This document shows positions 51,374 through 56,212 of a DNA stretch of 56,212 nucleotides, piece by piece. The notes below the pieces were generated by a model that was not told where the DNA came from, searched no databases, and was given only the letters and a program-made list of their open reading frames with translations. The DNA is taken from positions 1 through 56,212 of the forward strand of contig DASQFI010000004.1 in assembly GCA_035633215.1 (NCBI GenBank). The letters are read 5' to 3'. Both the position numbers and the translations under genes were made by a program. This DNA is from DASQFI01 sp035633215 (GTDB taxonomy: Bacteria; Acidobacteriota; Vicinamibacteria; Vicinamibacterales; SCN-69-37). How positions within the stretch are numbered: the stretch's first letter is position 1; each line of letters starts with the position of its first letter.

Positions 51374-51512
51374 AGGGCAAAGGGCAGAGGGCAATGGGCA
51401 AAGGAGAGGGGAAAGGGGCGAAGGGCAAACGTGACGCTGAGATCATCAGCCCTTCGTTCCTTTCCCCTTCGGCCCTTCCCTTTGCCCTTTGCCCTCTGCC
51501 CTTTGCCCTTCT
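51374..51512. repeat. inverted heptamer-repeat element, AGGGCAA/TTGCCCT family
   Basis: The left arm (51374-51430) is AGGGCAA-type words; the right arm (51450-51512) is the complement. 51374-51405 matches the reverse complement of 51480-51511 in 31 of 32 positions. The left arm is nearly identical to 29325-29370. It lies between the nrdR start and the stop of the flippase-like gene (51512-51514), whose end it touches. Confidence 0.85.
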
Positions 51513-52525
51513 CAAGCGCTTTCCCGCTTCGCCTCAGCTCCCATGCCTTTCAGGCGCCCCAGCGAAAGCCCATCCTGCCACATGAAGACCAGGCCGACGA
51601 TCGTGACCGGAACGAAGGAAACCGCGTGCAGCACGACCGCGGCCGCCGCCGAAGCCTCTTTCGGCGCGCCGAAGAACTGGGTCAGCGCCAGGAGGTACGT
51701 GTAGTGAAAGCCGCCCACGCCGCCGGGTGTGGGCAGCGAGACCCCCGCGGCGAGCAGCGCCAGCACGAGGAACGAGCCCATGAAGGGAAACGTCAAATCG
51801 AAGGCGAGCGACGTGAGCCAGACACCCAGAGCGATCGACACCCATAACGGCACCGACCAGAAGGCGGCGAGAACGAGCTGACCCGGGTGCCGCATGACCT
51901 GCAGGCCCTCGGCGAACGTCCGGACGAGATGCTCGGTGGCCTGCGCGGCGCGGGATGGAAGATGGCGGGCCAGCTTGCCCGCCCAGCGGCCCAGCCGCTC
52001 GGGATGGCCGGCGAGGGTGAACAGCACGATGAGCCCCGCGACCGCGCCCGCGGCGGCAATGGCGCTCGCCGTTTTGACCTCGCTGCCGACGTCAACGTTG
52101 ACGATCGGCAGTGCGACGGCGAACAGCATCACGACGGTCGCGACGTCGAGCAGGCGCTCGATGATGATCGTCGCGAAGGTGGCGGTTGCTTTCAAACCTT
52201 CGGTCCGGGCCAGGAGATAGGGGCGCAGAATCTCGCCGATGCGCGCGGGCAACAGGAACGTCGCGGTGAATCCGATGACCGTGGTGCGGAATGCCGTGCG
52301 GAATCGCGCGTGGCCGATCGGGCGCAGGAGCGCCTGCCAGCGCCACGCCCGGATGACGTAGGTCAGGAGCGTGATGACGACCGCGGCGAGGATCAAGCCC
52401 GGCCGCGCGTGGGTAATCGCGTGCCAGGTCTCGCGTAGCTCGATGTTCCGAAAAAACAGCCACAGAAGGCCAAGCGTCAGCGCGGCAATAAAGAGGGTGT
52501 GCCAGCGCACGTGTGGAATCGACAT
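51512..52525 (-). CDS. lysylphosphatidylglycerol synthase/UPF0104-type flippase-like membrane protein
   Basis: 337 aa from the ATG at 52525; an ATG at 52543 adds six residues. Eight or so TM segments. Family features: LRETWHAITHARPGLILAAV, YVIRAWRWQALLRPIGHARF, TTVIGFTATFLLPARIGEILRPYLLAR (the conserved G-E-R loop), and LPTPGGVGGFHYTYLLALTQFFG. These proteins (YbhN/AglD-like) move or modify membrane lipids; the substrate is unknown. Ends at the edge of the heptamer repeat. Confidence 0.85.
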   Translation of the reverse strand: MSIPHVRWHTLFIAALTLGLLWLFFRNIELRETWHAITHARPGLILAAVVITLLTYVIRAWRWQALLRPIGHARFRTAFRTTVIGFTATFLLPARIGEILRPYLLARTEGLKATATFATIIIERLLDVATVVMLFAVALPIVNVDVGSEVKTASAIAAAGAVAGLIVLFTLAGHPERLGRWAGKLARHLPSRAAQATEHLVRTFAEGLQVMRHPGQLVLAAFWSVPLWVSIALGVWLTSLAFDLTFPFMGSFLVLALLAAGVSLPTPGGVGGFHYTYLLALTQFFGAPKEASAAAAVVLHAVSFVPVTIVGLVFMWQDGLSLGRLKGMGAEAKRESA

Positions 52526-52591
52526 AGAAGGACAGACTGACACGACGAGGGCAAAAGAAAGAGGTTCTACTATAAGATCGGCGGCAAGTCT

Positions 52592-53689
52592 ATGGGAAAG
52601 CGAGAGTTATTCATCATCCTCGGGTTCGTCGTCGTCGGCGCGCTGGCCTATCAGCTGACCGCGCCGGCCGCGACGTCGTCCGAAGGCTTTTCGTTTTCCC
52701 GGATGTGGGACGCCATGAAGCGCGAAGTCCATGGCAATCCGTCCAGCGCCGAGACGACCCTGACGGGATCTCACGCGTTGGGACCGGCTTTCACGGAAAT
52801 CCGGTTCGCCGACGTTTCCCGGCTCCGGGTGCTCGGCGAAGACCGCGACGACCTGGCCTACGAGCTCAAGGTCGAATCGAACGGCCCGGACGAAAAGACC
52901 GCCCTCGACTACGCCAAACGTACGCTCCTCAAGACCGACGACATGGGCACGGCGCTGTCGTTTCGGATCCAGTACCCGCGCGAGGCCCGGCAGACCAGCG
53001 AGCTCACGGTCAGGGTGCCGCTCCGGCTCGGGGTGCGTGTTCAGGGTGGGTCGCACGTCGAGGCGTCCAATCTTTCGTCGGTGCGGCTCGAAGGTGTCAG
53101 CAGCGTCGTCAAGATTAGCGGGATCACCGGGTCGGTGACCGGCACGCACCGCGGCGGCGAGCTCGAGGTCGCCGGCGCCGGCAGCGTGCGCCTGACGCTG
53201 CAGGGCTCGCACGCGAAGTTTCACGAGATCAGTCACACGATCGCGCTCGACCTGCGCAACGCCGAGTGCGAGCTCTCGCAGCCGAAGGCGGCGGTCGAGA
53301 TCGAAGAGAGCAACTCGCGCGTGACGATCGCGCAGCCGCAGGGGACGGTCCGCATCGGCGGCGAGCGCGGCCGGATTTTCATCGAGGCGCCCGCGAATGA
53401 AACGCGCGTGGACGTGCGCCGCGCCGAAGTCGAAGTCGTGCTTCGCGCCGCCGTGCCGCTCACGCTCGTCACGACCGACGAAGAGCTGCGACTGCTGCTG
53501 GACGGACCGCCAGCCATCCACGTGGACGCCGTGGCGCCGAACGGCAAGATCTCCACGCCCGGGCTCGATCTGAAATCCGAAACCATCGACACGGAAGCGC
53601 GACTCACGCACGCGTTCGGTGATGCGGCCAGAACACGCGCGTCGCTGCGAAATCTTCGCGGCGAGATTGTGATCAGAATGGCGAAGTGA
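52592..53689 (+). CDS. DUF4097-family beta-strand repeat protein
   Basis: 365 aa. One N-terminal TM/signal-anchor (ELFIILGFVVVGALAYQLTA), then a long region of short beta strands (SRLRVLGEDRDDLAYELKVE, RLGVRVQGGSHVEASNLSSV, GELEVAGAGSVRLTLQGSHA) typical of DUF4097 beta-helix-like adhesin or anti-sigma-associated proteins. TATAAG at 52572-52577 ends 14 bases before the ATG and there is no Shine-Dalgarno. Diverges from the flippase-like gene. Confidence 0.8.
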   Translation: MGKRELFIILGFVVVGALAYQLTAPAATSSEGFSFSRMWDAMKREVHGNPSSAETTLTGSHALGPAFTEIRFADVSRLRVLGEDRDDLAYELKVESNGPDEKTALDYAKRTLLKTDDMGTALSFRIQYPREARQTSELTVRVPLRLGVRVQGGSHVEASNLSSVRLEGVSSVVKISGITGSVTGTHRGGELEVAGAGSVRLTLQGSHAKFHEISHTIALDLRNAECELSQPKAAVEIEESNSRVTIAQPQGTVRIGGERGRIFIEAPANETRVDVRRAEVEVVLRAAVPLTLVTTDEELRLLLDGPPAIHVDAVAPNGKISTPGLDLKSETIDTEARLTHAFGDAARTRASLRNLRGEIVIRMAK

Positions 53690-53717
53690 TAGGCTCTCGG
53701 TTTCTTTTGGCCGCCTC

Positions 53718-54677
53718 ATGCCGTCGCCAGTCATTCTCGAAACGAATCTTCCCGGGGTTCCGCTCGCACGACGTGGCAAGGTGCGCGACGTCTATGACGT
53801 CGGCGACCATCTGCTGATCGTCGCGACCGATCGGATTTCCGCGTTCGACTACGTGCTCGGCTCGGGGATTCCCGACAAAGGCCGCGTGCTCACGCAGCTG
53901 TCCGCGTTCTGGTTCGATCGGTTCGCGGGTCTGACGACGCACCATCTCGTCTCGGTGGACGTGAACGACTTTCCCGCGGTCTTGCAGCCTCATCGTGATG
54001 TGCTGCGTGGCCGTTCGATGCTCGTCCGCAAGACGACTCCCCTGCCGGTCGAGTGCGTGGCGCGCGGCTACCTGTCCGGAGCGGGCTGGAAGGAATATCA
54101 ACAAACCGGGGCCGTGTGCGCGATTTCGCTGCCGCCGGGCCTGCGCGAATCGGATCGCCTCCCGGCGCCCATCTTCACGCCGGCGACGAAAGCCGAAACC
54201 GGTCACGACGAGAACATCAGCGAAGCCGAAGCGGGCCGCATCGTGGGCCAGGAGCTCATCGGCCGCCTGCGCGATCTCACGCTCGAGATCTACTCGCAAG
54301 GCGTCGCGCACGCCGCGACGCGCGGCATTCTCATCGCCGACACCAAGTTCGAGTTTGGCCTTGCGTCGAATGGCGCCACCGTCCACGGCGACACTGGAGA
54401 CGGCGAGGGCGTGCACGTCACGACCCGGGACGAGAGTTTCACGCTCGTGCTCATCGACGAAGTGCTCACGCCGGACTCGTCGCGCTTCTGGCCGGCCGCC
54501 AGCTACGAGCCGGGCCACGGCCAGCCGAGCTTCGACAAGCAGTTCGTGCGCGACTATCTCGAACGGATCGGCTGGAACAAGCAGCCGCCCGTGCCGTCAC
54601 TGCCCGACGACGTCGTGATGATGACGCGCGACAAGTACGTCGACGCGTACCGGCAGCTCACCGGCAAAGAGCTCTGA
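53718..54677 (+). CDS. purC: phosphoribosylaminoimidazole-succinocarboxamide synthase
   Basis: 319 aa, longer than the about 240-aa enterobacterial form and like the extended type. ATP-grasp-like SAICAR synthase: ARRGKVRDVYDVGDHLLIVATDRISAFDYVLGSGIP (continuous signature), LVRKTTPLPVECVARGYLSG, then IADTKFEFGLA and LIDEVLTPDSSRFWPA. Step in purine synthesis from CAIR and aspartate. Stands alone, followed by the Fis-type gene 21 bp later. Confidence 0.95.
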   Translation: MPSPVILETNLPGVPLARRGKVRDVYDVGDHLLIVATDRISAFDYVLGSGIPDKGRVLTQLSAFWFDRFAGLTTHHLVSVDVNDFPAVLQPHRDVLRGRSMLVRKTTPLPVECVARGYLSGAGWKEYQQTGAVCAISLPPGLRESDRLPAPIFTPATKAETGHDENISEAEAGRIVGQELIGRLRDLTLEIYSQGVAHAATRGILIADTKFEFGLASNGATVHGDTGDGEGVHVTTRDESFTLVLIDEVLTPDSSRFWPAASYEPGHGQPSFDKQFVRDYLERIGWNKQPPVPSLPDDVVMMTRDKYVDAYRQLTGKEL

Positions 54678-54698
54678 ACGCTTTCTGAGGTCGCATTG

Positions 54699-54911
54699 AT
54701 GATGCGTGATGACCTGGCGGCGCTCGTGCAGCAGATGATCGATCGCGGCATCCTGTTCGACGATGCCCAGCGGGAGTTCGAGCGCATGTTTCTCTCGCGG
54801 GTGCTGGCCAAGACGAACTACAACGTCTGCAAGGCCGCCAAGATGACGGGCCTCCACCGGAACACCCTCAGCCGGAAGATGGCCTCCCACAGGATCAAGA
54901 AGACCGCTTGA
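54699..54911 (+). CDS. Fis-type helix-turn-helix protein
   Basis: 70 aa from the ATG at 54699, eight bases after GAGG. N-terminal helix (LAALVQQMIDRGILFDDAQR) and a C-terminal Fis-like HTH (LAKTNYNVCKAAKMTGLHRN). It resembles the DNA-binding tail of NtrC-family regulators or Fis, without the AAA+ module. It might control adjacent genes. The stop codon TGA lies within the groES promoter -35 TTGACA. Confidence 0.85.
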   Translation: MMRDDLAALVQQMIDRGILFDDAQREFERMFLSRVLAKTNYNVCKAAKMTGLHRNTLSRKMASHRIKKTA

Positions 54912-54963
54912 CAGGGTTTTTGGCCCTTTCATATATTTAGCAGTCGGTCATATCGACTGCTAA
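54908..54963 (+). promoter_or_regulatory. groESL sigma-70 promoter with CIRCE operator
   Basis: TTGACA (54908-54913), 18-bp spacer, TATATT (54932-54937), then TTAGCAGTC-N9-GACTGCTAA (54937-54963). The inverted repeat is CIRCE with one symmetrical change from TTAGCACTC/GAGTGCTAA. HrcA repressor binding at CIRCE, overlapping the -10 and the start region, would repress groESL. hrcA is not in the window. The -35 box overlaps the stop codon of the preceding gene. Confidence 0.9.
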
Positions 54964-55051
54964 CAGTCAGGGCAGCCGACTGCCAGGCAGCCAGACCCCA
55001 CAGTTCAGACGTCCGGCCGCCCCGGCGGCCCGCGTGGAAAGGGACCCAGTC

Positions 55052-55342
55052 ATGAAGGTGAGACCACTGCACGATCGGATCATCGTCCAGCGCATCGAGG
55101 AAGAGGAACAGCGCGTGGGCGGCATCATCATCCCGGACACGGCTAAGGAAAAGCCCCAGCAGGGCAAGGTCGTCGCCGTCGGCAACGGGCGCATCGAGAA
55201 GGACGGCAAGGTGACGCCGCTCGACGTCAAGGCCGGCGACACGGTGCTGTTCGGCAAGTACGCCGGGCAGGAAATCAAGATCGACGGCGCCGAGTACCTC
55301 ATCGTCCGCGAGGAAGAGGTGCTGGGAGTGATCGAAAAGTAG
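55052..55342 (+). CDS. groES: co-chaperonin GroES
   Basis: 96 aa from the ATG at 55052; the six preceding in-frame codons lack conservation. Typical GroES: KVRPLHDRIIVQRIEEEE, the mobile loop GGIIIPDTAKEKPQ, GKVVAVGNGR, VKAGDTVLFGKYAGQEI and EYLIVREEEVLGVI. Forms the lid of the GroEL chamber. Under the CIRCE-controlled promoter upstream. Confidence 0.97.
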   Translation: MKVRPLHDRIIVQRIEEEEQRVGGIIIPDTAKEKPQQGKVVAVGNGRIEKDGKVTPLDVKAGDTVLFGKYAGQEIKIDGAEYLIVREEEVLGVIEK

Positions 55343-55377
55343 GGCGGGGCTTCAGCCCCGCCGGTCCTGAAGGACCG
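55342..55377. terminator. two stacked hairpins between groES and groEL
   Basis: Stem 1 GGCGGGGC-TTCA-GCCCCGCC (55342-55361) and stem 2 CCGGTCC-TGAA-GGACCGG (55360-55377). They immediately follow the groES stop and precede groEL by 34 bp. No U-run follows, so they may modulate the groES:groEL mRNA ratio or stability rather than stop transcription. Similar paired TTCA/TGAA hairpins recur as intergenic repeats in related genomes. Confidence 0.5.
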
Positions 55378-55411
55378 GCCTACAGCCCAACATCATGCAG
55401 GGAGTGCAGCA

Positions 55412-56212
<801 letters not shown>

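Overview
This 56 kb stretch is high-GC and densely packed. Its genes match a soil-type, Gram-negative, probably Acidobacteriota (Vicinamibacteria-like) chromosome. This is an inference from the envelope genes (LolA, NagZ/LdcA/Mpl recycling), the NtrY/NtrX-DUF4390 set, the many short exported proteins and the repeat-rich intergenic gaps. There is no 16S gene or other marker to settle the taxon.

Layout. 1-5.0 kb: the tail of mrp, an Nfu scaffold gene, a tandem-domain SagB-type oxidoreductase and two small accessory genes, ending at the 3' half of a tRNA-Ala(CGC) that looks like an attachment-site duplicate. 5-17 kb: mixed housekeeping and accessory genes (triple VanZ protein, methyltransferase, DJ-1/PfpI, divergent creatininase-like protein, DUF2252, RecQ, an ABC-2 exporter, GNAT, a glycosidase-like protein). 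17-19.2 kb: fmdB, lolA and a MacB-type permease. 19.3-22.4 kb: a cluster of three integron attC sites without an integrase (CALIN-like), carrying small cassette genes, several of them frameshifted. 22.4-28.1 kb, minus strand: murA-murB-mpl-ldcA-nagZ, a peptidoglycan precursor and recycling operon, divergent from a GHMP kinase. 29.4-45.6 kb: a long minus-strand run of tightly coupled genes (TPR, RDD, pgpA, cinA, thpR, gpsA, ftsY, ribD, ribE, ribBA, ffh, rpsP, khpA, rimM, trmD, rplS, rnhB, a small membrane ORF, thiE, rodZ-like). 45.7-52.5 kb: ftcD, then ntrX-ntrY-DUF4390, nrdR and a flippase-like membrane protein. 52.6-56.2 kb: DUF4097, purC, a Fis-type HTH protein, and groES-groEL behind a CIRCE operator.

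The genes are mostly ordinary. What stands out lies between them. (i) Degenerate 7-bp-period repeats in three word families (CAATCTG/CAGATTG, AGAACTT/AAGTTCT, AGGGCAA), usually arranged as large inverted repeats and repeatedly touching stop codons. (ii) REP-like palindromes of about 100 bp that fill operon junctions exactly, notably gpsA/ftsY. (iii) The attC array. (iv) Several start codons placed 5-9 nt after a TANAAT hexamer with no Shine-Dalgarno sequence, suggesting leaderless mRNAs, including one palindromic -10 apparently shared by nagZ and the GHMP kinase.

No CRISPR array, complete tRNA/rRNA gene, transposase or integrase gene was seen.
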